Part shown: in pieces, positions 52,448 to 62,015 of the stretch
How the letters are laid out: each line of letters begins with the position of its first letter
Position numbering within the stretch: the first letter of the stretch is position 1
Assembly (NCBI RefSeq): GCF_900103285.1
Contig: NZ_FNGS01000011.1
Coordinates: forward strand, 156,540 to 220,539
Length of the DNA stretch: 64,000 nt
Origin: Siphonobacter aquaeclarae
GTDB taxonomy: Bacteria; Bacteroidota; Bacteroidia; Cytophagales; Spirosomataceae
Direction of reading: 5' to 3'
The notes under the pieces: generated by a model
Databases searched by the model: none
Seen by the model: only the letters and a program-made list of their open reading frames with translations
Told to the model about the DNA's origin: nothing
Program-made: the position numbers and the translations under genes

Positions 52448-53785
52448 ATGAACCTGCTTTCCTTTCTGATCCTGTTTTTTGTTTTCCGGTACCTGAAACG
52501 GTCGGCCCGCCCGGCCATTCCGAACTGGGATCAACTCCTTCTCTGGGCCAATATCATCACCGGACTGCTTTTTCTGATCGAAGCAAACAAAGGCACAGGA
52601 GTACTCGGCCTGCTGTGGATGGCTATTCTGACGGGGTATGCCTACCGGACGCCGGAACTGGAATTTTTCCGCCCCACACTCGTCCCGCTCCTTCCCTACC
52701 TGTTTTTGTCGGTACTCGAAAAACTTGCGCGCTGGTTTGTCCCGAAGTTTTACGACGAGTATGAGCTCTATTTTGAAATTGCGACGTTTGCCGCCTTCAT
52801 ATGGGTTGCCGCTACCTGGATGAACCTGCGCAAGCAGGAAAAGGCCCTGGCCGTGGAACGGGAAAAGCGGCAGCAGGAAGAAGAAACAAACAAGGTCATC
52901 GCCGCTCAGAAAAATGAGCTGGAGTACCTGGTTGAGGAACGTACCGCCGAACTCCGCGCCCAGAAGGAGGAACTCGAGACAACGCTCGAGCACCTTCGCG
53001 CTACCCAGGACCAGCTTATCCAGAGCGAGAAAATGGCCTCGCTCGGCGAGCTGACAGCCGGTATCGCCCACGAAATCCAGAATCCGCTCAATTTTGTCAA
53101 TAATTTTTCGGAAGTATCCGTCGAACTCATCGACGAGCTCCGGGAAGAAGAAACAAAGGACAAACCGGATACGGAACTCATCTCCGATCTCCTCGAGGAC
53201 CTCCGGCAAAATCTCGAAAAAATATCCCACCACGGCAAGCGTGCCGACAGCATCGTCAAGGGCATGCTCCAGCACTCCCGCGTGAGTACGGGTCAGAAGG
53301 AAGAGACCGATCTCAACGCCCTGGCCGACGAATACCTCCGCCTTGCCTACCACGGGCTGCGCGCCAAGGACAAAACATTCAACGCCAAACTGGTCACGGA
53401 GTTTGATCCCGCTTTGGGGAAGGCAAACGTCATCGCCCAGGACCTCGGCCGGGTACTACTCAACCTTTTCACCAACGCCTTTTACGCCGTTACTGAAAAG
53501 AAGAAAGCCCTTGGCGGAGCCTTCGAACCGCAGGTCTCCGTTCAGACCCGGCGCCAGGCCGACGGCATCGAAATACGCGTACGCGACAACGGTACAGGTA
53601 TGCCGGAAGCCGTTCGCCAAAAGATTTTCCAGCCCTTCTTTACCACCAAGCCTACCGGTCAGGGCACCGGCCTGGGGCTATCCCTCAGCTACGACATCGT
53701 CACGAAAGGGCATGGCGGCACACTCGACGTCCGGACGAAGGACGGCGAGTACACCGAATTTATCATTCATATACCCGCCTCATGA
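52448..53785 (+). CDS. membrane sensor histidine kinase
   Basis: This 445-aa protein has three or four N-terminal membrane helices (about 1-145), then a coiled coil (150-200) leading to the dimerisation domain with the phospho-acceptor H208 in GIAHEIQNPLNF. The ATPase domain shows the N box NLFTNAFYAV, G1 DNGTGMP, F box FQPFFTTKPTG and G2 GTGLGLSLSYD. No periplasmic sensor domain is large enough for ligand binding, so sensing may be in the membrane. The response regulator gene overlaps by 4 bp, giving tight coupling and a clear cognate pair. Confidence 0.94.
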   Translation: MNLLSFLILFFVFRYLKRSARPAIPNWDQLLLWANIITGLLFLIEANKGTGVLGLLWMAILTGYAYRTPELEFFRPTLVPLLPYLFLSVLEKLARWFVPKFYDEYELYFEIATFAAFIWVAATWMNLRKQEKALAVEREKRQQEEETNKVIAAQKNELEYLVEERTAELRAQKEELETTLEHLRATQDQLIQSEKMASLGELTAGIAHEIQNPLNFVNNFSEVSVELIDELREEETKDKPDTELISDLLEDLRQNLEKISHHGKRADSIVKGMLQHSRVSTGQKEETDLNALADEYLRLAYHGLRAKDKTFNAKLVTEFDPALGKANVIAQDLGRVLLNLFTNAFYAVTEKKKALGGAFEPQVSVQTRRQADGIEIRVRDNGTGMPEAVRQKIFQPFFTTKPTGQGTGLGLSLSYDIVTKGHGGTLDVRTKDGEYTEFIIHIPAS

Positions 53786-54162
53786 AAATACTGGTTGTGG
53801 ACGACGAGCAGGATGTTCGCCTGCTGTTTGAACAGCGGTTCCGCCGCGAGATACGAAACGGAGAACTGTTTTTTTATTTTTCTTTTTCGGGAGAAGAGGC
53901 GCTGACCTTTCTCCGCGATCACCCTTCCGAAGTGATTCTCATTCTTTCTGATATCAATATGCCCGGCATCAGCGGCCTGGAACTGCTCGGCGAAATCCGC
54001 CGGAACAATCCCCTGGCCCCGCCGGTTGTGATGATGATCACCGCATACGGAGACGAGGAAAATCACCGCCGGGCGCTGTCGCTCGGAGCCAACGATTTCC
54101 TCACCAAGCCACTGGATTTCAGCGCGCTGAAGGAAAAACTGAAAGGAATTTATGAAGGCTAA
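53782..54162 (+). CDS. single-domain response regulator
   Basis: This 126-aa protein is one receiver domain: the acidic pair DD in ILVVDDEQD, phospho-acceptor D57 in ILSDINMPG, the Thr in MITAYGD and Lys in FLTKPLD. It has no output domain, so it may be a phosphate relay or act by protein contact. It overlaps the kinase by 4 bp and the next gene by 11 bp. It probably takes phosphate from the kinase and could pass it to, or compete with, the cyclase receiver. Confidence 0.93.
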   Translation: MKILVVDDEQDVRLLFEQRFRREIRNGELFFYFSFSGEEALTFLRDHPSEVILILSDINMPGISGLELLGEIRRNNPLAPPVVMMITAYGDEENHRRALSLGANDFLTKPLDFSALKEKLKGIYEG

Positions 54163-55195
54163 GATTTTGGTTGTCGACGACGAATCGGACCTCGAACTGC
54201 TCATCAAGCAGAAATTCCGCCGGCAGATACGGGAAGGAAAGTATGAATTTGTATTCGCCCAAAACGGCGTCGAAGCCATACAGCAGCTCCAGGCGCATCC
54301 GGATATTGACATCGTCCTGAGCGACATCAACATGCCGGAAATGGACGGGCTCACACTGCTCGTCAAGCTCAGCGAGCTCAATCCCATCGTCAAGGCGGTC
54401 ATTGTATCAGCCTACGGGGACATGGACAATATCCGCACGGCCATGAACCGGGGCGCATTCGACTTTCTCTGCAAACCGATTCAGTTTGACGACCTCGAAG
54501 TCACCATGCAGAAAACCCTGCAATACGTGCAGCAATTGCGGGAAACGCTTCAGGCCGTCAAGGAAAACAACATTTTGCGGATGTATGTCGACGAAACCGT
54601 GCTCAAGTTCATGGCCCGGTCAGAATTCGAGACTTCCCTTACCGCGAGCGAAACGATCGACGGCAGCGTGATATTCCTGGATATCAGCGGCTTTACCGCT
54701 ATTTCGGAGCGGGAGCCGGCCGATGTCGTCGTCCGTCTCATCAACAAGTATTTCGATGTGATCGTGAAGGAGATTATTGCGCAGGGCGGGTATGTCGACA
54801 AGTTCATGGGCGACGCGGTGATGGCCGTTTTCCGGGGAGAATACCACCTCGACCGATCCATAGAAGCGGCGCTGGCCGTCCGTGCCCAGATCGGAACCAT
54901 TGAGGAAACGCTTTCCAATCAATCGTTTCTGCCGAAGGTTTCGATAGGGATTAATTCGGGGGAAATGGTATCGGGGAATATCGGATCTGCGTCGTTGCGG
55001 CGACTGGATTATACCGTTATCGGAGACACGGTCAATACGGCACAGCGGCTTCAGTCGGCCGCCAAACCCGGCCAGATACTCGTCACGGAGGCGGTATTCG
55101 CGCAGATCAAAGAATCGTTTCAGGGGACGCTTCTGGGAGAGGTATCCCTCAAAAACAAAGCCAATCCGGTCAGTATCGTTGAAATTCTCGGGTAA
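54152..55195 (+). CDS. response regulator fused to class III nucleotide cyclase
   Basis: This 347-aa protein has a receiver domain (D58 in [12 protein letters not shown], Lys in FLCKPIQ), a helical linker (about 115-165) and a class III cyclase domain. The metal Asp residues are D176 (FLDISGF) and D220 (FMGDA). K216 and T292 are at substrate-selecting positions, and N294 and R298 (DTVNTAQR) at transition-state positions. The Lys/Thr pair fits adenylate cyclases of the IIIb type, so cAMP is the likely product. Phosphorylation would control synthesis. It shares one base with the HD gene (TAATG). Confidence 0.92.
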   Translation: MKAKILVVDDESDLELLIKQKFRRQIREGKYEFVFAQNGVEAIQQLQAHPDIDIVLSDINMPEMDGLTLLVKLSELNPIVKAVIVSAYGDMDNIRTAMNRGAFDFLCKPIQFDDLEVTMQKTLQYVQQLRETLQAVKENNILRMYVDETVLKFMARSEFETSLTASETIDGSVIFLDISGFTAISEREPADVVVRLINKYFDVIVKEIIAQGGYVDKFMGDAVMAVFRGEYHLDRSIEAALAVRAQIGTIEETLSNQSFLPKVSIGINSGEMVSGNIGSASLRRLDYTVIGDTVNTAQRLQSAAKPGQILVTEAVFAQIKESFQGTLLGEVSLKNKANPVSIVEILG

Positions 55196-55773
55196 TGAAT
55201 CTCTCCGCAGCTGAAGCTTTTTTGTGGAACCTGCTTGAACAGGAGCTCCCGCATAACCTGTACTACCACGGCATACACCATATCCGGGATGTTGTCGCGG
55301 CGGCGGCCCGGCTCGCCGAAGCTGAAGGCGTTACCGGGCAGGAAGACCTGAAATTGCTGCATACTGCCGCGCTCTACCACGACTGCGGCTTCATCAGTAC
55401 CTACCAGCAGCACGAGGAAGCCGGCTGCCGCATTGTTGAAGCCAACCTGCCCGAATTCGGTTACGAACCTTATCAGATTGAGGTTATCTGTGACATGATC
55501 CGGGCGACGAAGGTACCGCAGGACCCCCTGACGCACCTCGAAAAGATCCTGTGTGACGCCGACCTGGACTACCTCGGCCGGCCTGATTTCGAATCCATTG
55601 CCGATACCCTCTTCCGGGAGCTATCGGAGCGGCACCTGGTACCTGACAGGGATACCTGGAATGACATACAGATCCGGTTTCTGAAAGCGCACCGGTACTG
55701 GACCGATACGGCGATCGCCACACGCCAGCCCGGCAAACAGCAGCATTTGCAGGAACTACTCGACGCGCTCTGA
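55195..55773 (+). CDS. HD-domain phosphohydrolase
   Basis: This 192-aa protein has an HD metal site: HGIHHI (H25, H28, H29), then LYHDCGF (H62-D63), the later QQHEEAG (H73) and CDADLDYLG (D121/D123). HD proteins hydrolyse phosphoesters, including nucleotides and cyclic nucleotides. Its place directly after the cyclase gene (overlap of one base) makes cyclic nucleotide breakdown an attractive but unproved role. It overlaps the convergent transporter-like gene by 18 bp at the 3' end. Confidence 0.88.
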   Translation: MNLSAAEAFLWNLLEQELPHNLYYHGIHHIRDVVAAAARLAEAEGVTGQEDLKLLHTAALYHDCGFISTYQQHEEAGCRIVEANLPEFGYEPYQIEVICDMIRATKVPQDPLTHLEKILCDADLDYLGRPDFESIADTLFRELSERHLVPDRDTWNDIQIRFLKAHRYWTDTAIATRQPGKQQHLQELLDAL

Positions 55774-58700
55774 CGCACTGCCCGTCAGCGCGTCGTTTTG
55801 CTTGCGGATGCGGCTGCACAGCACGCGCATGATGTTGCGGAGTACCTCCGGCCGTTCTTCCATCAGGTCGTAGAAGTCGTCCTGATTGAGACGGAAAAGC
55901 GTTGCGTCAGACAACGCCGTGACCGTCGCCGAGCGCGGTTCCGCGTCGAGCAGCGCCAGTTCTCCGAACAACTCTCCCTTGCCCATTTCGGCAAGCAGGA
56001 CATCGTTGTCGTAGATACCTACTTCCCCCGAAAACACAACAAAAAGGCTGTCGCCCGGATCTCCTTTTCGGAATACGTTTCCGCCTTCGTGGATTTCCGT
56101 GACTTTCAGAATCGGGATGATACTGGCCAGGACATTTTCCGGTGTACTGGCAAAAAGAGGCGTGTTTTTGAGCATCCAGACCATCTCCGCCGGGGAAATG
56201 GTTTCAGAAGCGACGGCGTGGCTCATAGTCGTCAATTGAGGGTGGCTGGCTTCCAGCTCGCGGAAGAGCTGACAGGCCTGATCACGTAACAGCAGGGCCG
56301 CGCGTGCGGCGCCTTCGCGGAGAAGGGCGTCAGAAGCGTCGGTATACCGGATGAAAAGCGCGGGTTCTCCCGCATCCGGCGTCCAGTGGCGTAGGGCGAC
56401 GCTGACGGTCCAGTCCGAGAAAATAGTCCGGCCATCCGTCAGAATCCGTCGAATCAGGGCCGCGCGACCGTTGAAATCATCGGTAACGGGCCGCATGGAA
56501 GGCTCTGCCAGGTCGCGGAGAAAAAGATATACCGGTCTGGAAACCAGGTTTTCAAGTATTTCGAGGGAGTTGGCACGACGCTCCCTTGAGGGGTGCGTCA
56601 GTCCGAGCCGGGCATTGGTAATCGTCTCAGGATCATGCAGGAGAGACAGCAGCGACAGTACCCGCTTCTGGATGCGTTCGAGTTCATACCGGATGGTATT
56701 TTGCCATTCCGCTCCGGAAATACGTCCGGTACTTTCCTGGAGAAATCCGGCTAATTCCATTTCCTCGTCGAGCAACGCAATAAACGACGCCTGACCCTCC
56801 GTTTCCCGGGCGAGGTGCCCGAGTGCCCATAAGGCAGCTTCGCGGACATTCCGGTCAGGATCGGCGACAAGCTTCACCAGTACCTGCCGGCTTTCCGGCG
56901 ACCGCACCGAACCGCATAAACGAGCCAGCGCTATCCGGAAAGAAGCAGACGCTTCAGGTGTCCATCGGCCAATCGCCGCTGGTAAACTTCCCTCCCCGAT
57001 CTGGCGCAGGCCGGCAAGGCCGGCACGACCGAGCGTTGGATGTCCAAGCAGAGGCGCCAGAGAAACGGCATAAAGCGGGTTCGCGGAGCTTCCGGCAGCC
57101 TCGATGGCAGCGGTACGCACGGCGCCGTCTTCGTCCGATAAGCTTCGTTCAATAAACTCCGAATACCCTTTCTGCCCGCCCAGAATACCCAGTGCGACAA
57201 TTCGCTCAGCCGGTTCGGCAGAACGGGCAAACTGTTCCAGGCTTCTTTTGGCGAGTGCATCGTCGGGATTTTTCTGCAAAGCGCCGCGAATGGCGCCGCG
57301 ACGGACCGGCGGTTCGCCTTCCGTCAGCAGTGCTTCCGTGCGGGCCCGGTTTTCGGTGCGCGCAAGGCATTCGGCTGCTTTTTCTTTTACCCGACTGTCT
57401 GAATCTGTCAACAGAATGTTCAGCGTTTCGTCGGGTATTGCTGTCAGCACATCGAGCAGCCGGAGCCGCACGGGCTGCGACGCATTCTTCACTAACAGCT
57501 CCGGTCCTTTCCGCTGGAGGTAGCCCGGGTCCTGATGCAGGAGCCAGTCGACCGCCGTCAATACCCGTTCCGGTTTCTGGCTTTGAAAATCGCGGTGAAC
57601 AGCGGTTTTCAGTTCACTTGGAAAAGCGACCTGCTCACCGGCGAGAAACCGCAGGGCCAGTGCCTCCCGAAGCGTATGCATGTAAAAGACATATGCTTTC
57701 CGGTACAGCGCGAGCGCCGCAACGGGGAAAGCGACCCATATCCACGAAATCACTCCGTCGGAGTGGGCTGTCAGCCAAAGCAATAGCCCGGCAAAACCGA
57801 GACCGAGCGGCTCGTAAAGCGCCTTCACCAGGGTATGCCCCTGCAAACGCTGATGCGGAGAAAGCGGCTGGAACAACACCAGAAAAACCGGGTCAAACAA
57901 CGTCTTCCGAAGTACTTCCAGCACCAGGTACAAACCGCAGGAAATAGCCATCATACGGGCTTCCGGTACACCCTCGGTCCGGGCATAGGCGGCGATGATG
58001 AGGCCGGGAACCGCTACTGCCGGCAGCAGCAGAAGCGACCGCCGCACACCGAGGCGATCAAGCGCCCGTCCCGAAAAAATCAGCTTTCCGATCATCGCGA
58101 CCAGGTAGGTAGCGGCCAGCAGAAAACTGACATATTTAATGACATCGGCCTGGTCGTGGAAGCGATGTTTCACGTCCATGAAGAAGCTGAATTCCACGCG
58201 GGCCATGAATACCGCAATCGCGACAATACCCAGGCTGAGGAAAAACACGAGTTCACTCCCTCCGAACAGCTTCCGGAGCCAGCGGGAGGCCTCCCGCCCG
58301 TGGTGCGTATGCTCTCCGCGCACTTCCACCGCATGCGAGCGGACGATGCGGTTCAATGAGTATAAAGAACCGAGAAAGGCCAGTAAGGAGATAAAAAGGA
58401 GCGTAATCAGGTCAGCGTGAGCATGTACCAGGGCGGTCAGAACTGCACCCAGCGCCTTGGCCGGCATATCGCCCGAGCTGATAACGCTGAAGAGACGCTT
58501 CCCCTGCCGGGTATCGAAAACAACGGCCGATACGCCCCAGAATTCGAGGCTCGTCAGCAGGTAAATCAGCCGGTAACCGACCATGATCGAGATCGCAGCG
58601 GCGACCGAATGTCCCAGCCAGACCAGCAGGATCACCATGGCTGTGAGCAGGGCTACTGTCCACAAAATCCGGACCGAGAGGTTTCCGAGCCCCAGGTGGT

Positions 58701-58920
58701 GTTCAAAATGGGCATAGACTTTCCCTGCCAGCACCAAAATCAGCGCGGAGGCCATGTAGGCGAACGGCAGGCTCGTTTCCGGTTCGTTTTCCAGCAGGAT
58801 GGTATTCGCGGCTACGTAAACCTGAATAGTACCGATCCCGATAAGAAAATGATGCAGGAAGAAAAGCCAGACCGTCCGGGCTTCGTGGGGTCGTATGCCC
58901 AGGTAACGTTGGAATCGCAT
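55756..58920 (-). CDS. fusion of transporter-like membrane domain, HEAT-like repeats and cyclic nucleotide-binding domain
   Basis: This 1054-aa protein has about ten to twelve membrane helices (about 10-430), laid out like the Npt/ATP-ADP translocase branch of MFS (MRFQRYLGIRPHEARTVWLFF start). A region of alpha-helical HEAT-like repeats follows (about 450-880: DSDSRVKEKAAECLART, DEDGAVRTAAIEAAGSS, DPDRNVREAALWALGHL). A C-terminal cyclic nucleotide-binding domain (about 920-1040) has the phosphate cassette FGELALLDAEPRSATV, with the Glu and Arg needed for ligand. It likely reads the cAMP made by the convergent operon. Whether it transports or only signals is unknown. Confidence 0.86.
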   Translation of the reverse strand: MRFQRYLGIRPHEARTVWLFFLHHFLIGIGTIQVYVAANTILLENEPETSLPFAYMASALILVLAGKVYAHFEHHLGLGNLSVRILWTVALLTAMVILLVWLGHSVAAAISIMVGYRLIYLLTSLEFWGVSAVVFDTRQGKRLFSVISSGDMPAKALGAVLTALVHAHADLITLLFISLLAFLGSLYSLNRIVRSHAVEVRGEHTHHGREASRWLRKLFGGSELVFFLSLGIVAIAVFMARVEFSFFMDVKHRFHDQADVIKYVSFLLAATYLVAMIGKLIFSGRALDRLGVRRSLLLLPAVAVPGLIIAAYARTEGVPEARMMAISCGLYLVLEVLRKTLFDPVFLVLFQPLSPHQRLQGHTLVKALYEPLGLGFAGLLLWLTAHSDGVISWIWVAFPVAALALYRKAYVFYMHTLREALALRFLAGEQVAFPSELKTAVHRDFQSQKPERVLTAVDWLLHQDPGYLQRKGPELLVKNASQPVRLRLLDVLTAIPDETLNILLTDSDSRVKEKAAECLARTENRARTEALLTEGEPPVRRGAIRGALQKNPDDALAKRSLEQFARSAEPAERIVALGILGGQKGYSEFIERSLSDEDGAVRTAAIEAAGSSANPLYAVSLAPLLGHPTLGRAGLAGLRQIGEGSLPAAIGRWTPEASASFRIALARLCGSVRSPESRQVLVKLVADPDRNVREAALWALGHLARETEGQASFIALLDEEMELAGFLQESTGRISGAEWQNTIRYELERIQKRVLSLLSLLHDPETITNARLGLTHPSRERRANSLEILENLVSRPVYLFLRDLAEPSMRPVTDDFNGRAALIRRILTDGRTIFSDWTVSVALRHWTPDAGEPALFIRYTDASDALLREGAARAALLLRDQACQLFRELEASHPQLTTMSHAVASETISPAEMVWMLKNTPLFASTPENVLASIIPILKVTEIHEGGNVFRKGDPGDSLFVVFSGEVGIYDNDVLLAEMGKGELFGELALLDAEPRSATVTALSDATLFRLNQDDFYDLMEERPEVLRNIMRVLCSRIRKQNDALTGSASERVE

Positions 58921-58948
58921 GCAATACGGCGTTCGCGGCCGGGTATTC

Positions 58949-59278
58949 TTACAACTTAAATATCTGATCCATCAACAGCCATTTTTCGCCCGGTTTGGCC
59001 ATCGGAAGCGCCTGCTGGTAGCCCCACATGAGCTTTTCCCAGGCCTGGACGTGAGGATTGGCAGCGTCGGCTGCCGCCTTGGCGTCAAACGAAAACTCAT
59101 CCGTCGTTTCCATAATCATAAACAGGCGGTTACCCAGGCGGTAAATCTCCATGTTGGTGATTCCGGCTTCGCGGATACTGGCGTCGATCTCGGCCGGTAT
59201 TTTCTCGTGGTACTTTTCGTATTCGGCGATCTTCGCGGGATCGTCCACCAGATCAAGAGCTAAGGCAAAACGTGGCAT
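58949..59278 (-). CDS. rhaM: L-rhamnose mutarotase-like protein
   Basis: This 109-aa protein fits the DUF718 (PF05336) mutarotase family: FALALDLVDDPAKIAEYEKYHEKI, AGITNMEIYRLGNRLFMIMET, then WEKLMWGYQQALP and EKWLLMDQIFKL. RhaM equilibrates the anomers of L-rhamnose. The His of YHEK and the Tyr and Trp residues near GYQ are the usual active-site elements. It lies between dxr and the transporter-like gene on the same strand, with no other rhamnose gene near. A different sugar is possible. Confidence 0.85.
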   Translation of the reverse strand: MPRFALALDLVDDPAKIAEYEKYHEKIPAEIDASIREAGITNMEIYRLGNRLFMIMETTDEFSFDAKAAADAANPHVQAWEKLMWGYQQALPMAKPGEKWLLMDQIFKL

Positions 59279-59293
59279 ATACTGCGGTTCGGT

Positions 59294-60448
59294 TTAGGCA
59301 TGTGAGAAGCGCTCGCGGGCTATGCGCCGGGTTTCGGCGTCGGTCTGAACGTAGTCGTCATAGTCCGGCTGAGCGATGTACGGAATACGGTCCAGGCAAT
59401 CTGCGATCAGGTCTGACATCTCGAGGAAGCCGATCCGGTCGCGGAGAAACTCCTCCACCGCTATTTCATTGGCAGCGTTGAGAACGCAGGGCGCATTTCC
59501 ACCCGCGTCCAGCGCCCTGAATGCCAGCGCCAGGTTCCGGAATGTATCCGTATCCGGCTGCTCAAATGTCAGCGACGGGTAATCCAGAAAATTGAACCTC
59601 GGAAACGAAGATGGCAGCCGCTGCGGATAGCCCATCGCAAACTGAATAGGCAGGCGCATATCGGGCAGGCCCATCTGGGCTTTCATCGAACCGTCCTCAA
59701 ACTGAACAAGGGAGTGAATGATACTTTGCGGGTGAACGATTACTTCAATTTGTTCCGGGGAAAGGCCGAACAGCCATTTCGCTTCGATTACTTCCAGTCC
59801 CTTGTTCATCAGACTGGCCGAATCAATGGTGATTTTGGCCCCCATGACCCAGTTCGGGTGCCTCAGCGCCTGTTCCTTGGTTACGTTCCGGAGAAACTCC
59901 CGGTTTTTTCCGCGGAACGGTCCGCCCGAGGCAGTCAGTACAATTTTCTCAATCGGATTGTGAAACTCCCCGACAAGGCACTGGAAAATCGCGGAATGCT
60001 CCGAATCCACCGGATAGATCGCCACGCCCTTCTTCGCGGCTTTTCGCGTAACAAGTTCGCCGGCGACTACCAGCGTCTCCTTGTTGGCGAGGGCAATGGT
60101 CTTGCCGGCATCTACCGCTTTCAGCGTCGGAAGGAGACCGGAATAGCCGACCATTGACGTCAGTACCAGATCCACCGTATCCATCTGAGCTACTGATGCC
60201 AGCGACGCTGCGCCGGAATATACCTTGATACCGAGCGGATCGAGCGCCGAGAATACCTGATCGTAGAGTTCTTCGCGTCCGATGACGGCCACATTCGGCC
60301 GGAATTCGGCAGCCTGTTCAATCAGGAGAGCGGCGTTGTTCTGGGCCGACAGCACTTCGATCCGAAACGCGTCGGGATGGCTCCGGACGACGTCCAGGGC
60401 CTGGGTACCGATCGAGCCGGTCGAACCTAATAGAGCGATATTCTTCAT
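59294..60448 (-). CDS. dxr: 1-deoxy-D-xylulose 5-phosphate reductoisomerase
   Basis: This 384-aa enzyme is read from ATG 60448. It makes 2-C-methyl-D-erythritol 4-phosphate, the first committed step of the non-mevalonate isoprenoid pathway. Motifs are the NADPH loop LLGSTGSIGTQ, the metal site VDSEHSAIFQCL and LTASGGPF, and the flexible loop region HPNWVMGAKITIDSASLMNKGLEVIEAKWLF. Length is normal. The start codon lies 3 bp after the GH3-family gene stop and rhaM follows after 15 bp, so the genes form an operon. Confidence 0.97.
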   Translation of the reverse strand: MKNIALLGSTGSIGTQALDVVRSHPDAFRIEVLSAQNNAALLIEQAAEFRPNVAVIGREELYDQVFSALDPLGIKVYSGAASLASVAQMDTVDLVLTSMVGYSGLLPTLKAVDAGKTIALANKETLVVAGELVTRKAAKKGVAIYPVDSEHSAIFQCLVGEFHNPIEKIVLTASGGPFRGKNREFLRNVTKEQALRHPNWVMGAKITIDSASLMNKGLEVIEAKWLFGLSPEQIEVIVHPQSIIHSLVQFEDGSMKAQMGLPDMRLPIQFAMGYPQRLPSSFPRFNFLDYPSLTFEQPDTDTFRNLALAFRALDAGGNAPCVLNAANEIAVEEFLRDRIGFLEMSDLIADCLDRIPYIAQPDYDDYVQTDAETRRIARERFSHA

Positions 60449-60451
60449 CAA

Positions 60452-61954
60452 CTACTCCGCAAAATGTTTCAATTCCTCCGCTATTTTCCGATCGTTCGAC
60501 AGGCGGGGCACTTTGTTCTGACCTCCCAGCTTACCCTGCCCCTTCATGTAATCGATGAAGGCGGCTTTGCGGAGTGTCGTGATTTTGAGCTTCCGCAGAA
60601 TGGAACCGGTGATGAGGTCGTCGTAATAAACGTTCAGTTCCGTCAGCCGGCGATCCACGTCGTCGTTGAACTTCGTCAGGTCTCCCGGAGGCTGATCGAA
60701 CTCCACAAACCACTCATGGTAGGGCAAACCGCCTTCCGGGGGCGTCACCTGCGGCGCGACGGTAAACTCGACAACCCGGGTTTCGGGCTGGCGTTCGACC
60801 GCATACTGCATGGCTTTTTCTACTTCTTCGCCGATGACGTGCTCGCCAAAAGCGGAAATAAAATGCTTGATACGGCCCGTTACGACGAGACGATACGGGT
60901 CTTTCGACACAAACTTCACCGTATCTCCAATGTTGTAGCCCCAGAGACCGGCATTGGTATTCATAATCACAGCGTAGTTCTTCCCGATCTCCACATCCTG
61001 GATAGAAACCCGCGTGGGATTTTCGTTGAAGAACTCCTCCGCCGGAATAAACTCGTAGTAAACACCCTGGTTCAGCAGTAGCAGCAGTCCGGGGTGAATC
61101 TGGCTGTCCTGATAGGCGATGAAACCTTCGGAAGCAGGGTATGTTTCGATGGAATCGACCTTATTCCCGATCGAATCGAAGAGCTTGGCCCTGTACGGTT
61201 CAAAATTGACGCCGCCGTAGACAAACAACTGAAATTCAGGGAATACATCTTTGATCTGTTTGCCGGTCCGGGCGATAATCCGATCGAAATACATTTGCAC
61301 CCACGGCGGAATCCCGGAAATAAGGGACATCGGCTGGGGCAGGGTTTCGTCGATGATGCGGTCGAGCTTGGTTTCCCAATCGTCGATACAATTGGTTTCC
61401 CAGCTGGGTAACTGATTGGTTCTCAGGTAACCGGGAACATGGTGATTGACAATGCCGGACAGGCGCCCTACGTGAATACCGTGTTTCACGATCATCTCGG
61501 GGCTGCCGGAGAGGAAGATCAGTTTTTTGTCCAGAAACCCCGACTTACCCGTTTCATGTACGTAGCTGAGGAGAGCGTCCCGGGCGCCGTTGATATGAAA
61601 ACCGATGGACTCATGGGAAAGGGGGATATACTTGATACCGGAAGTAGTACCCGATGTTTTGGCAAAATACAGGGGTTTTCCCGGCCATAAAATATCCGGC
61701 TCGCCGTGGGTAACTTTCTCGACGTAGGGCTTGAGTGCTTCGTAATCCCGGACGGGCACGGCCTCCCGGAAATCAGCCTGGGTCCGGATATCTTTAAAAT
61801 AGTGATTCCGCCCAAATTCTGTGTTTTGGGCGGAATCCAGCAACTTCCTAAACCAATATTCCTGTATCTCAGCGGGTTTACGTTCCCACTGACGACGTTT
61901 CGAGACCATCCAGGCCGCCACGGGCCTGGCCAGAACTGACCGAATAGGTACCAT
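60452..61954 (-). CDS. GH3-family acyl-adenylating enzyme
   Basis: This 500-aa protein belongs to the GH3 family (PF03321), which activates carboxylic acids with ATP. ATG 61954 is used over a TTG two codons upstream. Visible are the phosphate loop FAKTSGTTSGIKYIPLS, the YGGVNFEPYRA segment, ETYPASEGFIAYQ, GYNIGDTVKFVSKDPYRLVVTGRIKHFIS and the C-terminal EVEKAM region. Bacterial members are widespread in Bacteroidota and their substrates are mostly unknown. It is encoded 3 bp upstream of dxr, suggesting a role in lipid or isoprenoid metabolism. Confidence 0.9.
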   Translation of the reverse strand: MVPIRSVLARPVAAWMVSKRRQWERKPAEIQEYWFRKLLDSAQNTEFGRNHYFKDIRTQADFREAVPVRDYEALKPYVEKVTHGEPDILWPGKPLYFAKTSGTTSGIKYIPLSHESIGFHINGARDALLSYVHETGKSGFLDKKLIFLSGSPEMIVKHGIHVGRLSGIVNHHVPGYLRTNQLPSWETNCIDDWETKLDRIIDETLPQPMSLISGIPPWVQMYFDRIIARTGKQIKDVFPEFQLFVYGGVNFEPYRAKLFDSIGNKVDSIETYPASEGFIAYQDSQIHPGLLLLLNQGVYYEFIPAEEFFNENPTRVSIQDVEIGKNYAVIMNTNAGLWGYNIGDTVKFVSKDPYRLVVTGRIKHFISAFGEHVIGEEVEKAMQYAVERQPETRVVEFTVAPQVTPPEGGLPYHEWFVEFDQPPGDLTKFNDDVDRRLTELNVYYDDLITGSILRKLKITTLRKAAFIDYMKGQGKLGGQNKVPRLSNDRKIAEELKHFAE

Positions 61955-62015
61955 CAACAATGAATCAAAAGCTCAGGAAGCAAAAGTAGCATAAACTTTC
62001 CTTCCTGCTATGCCT

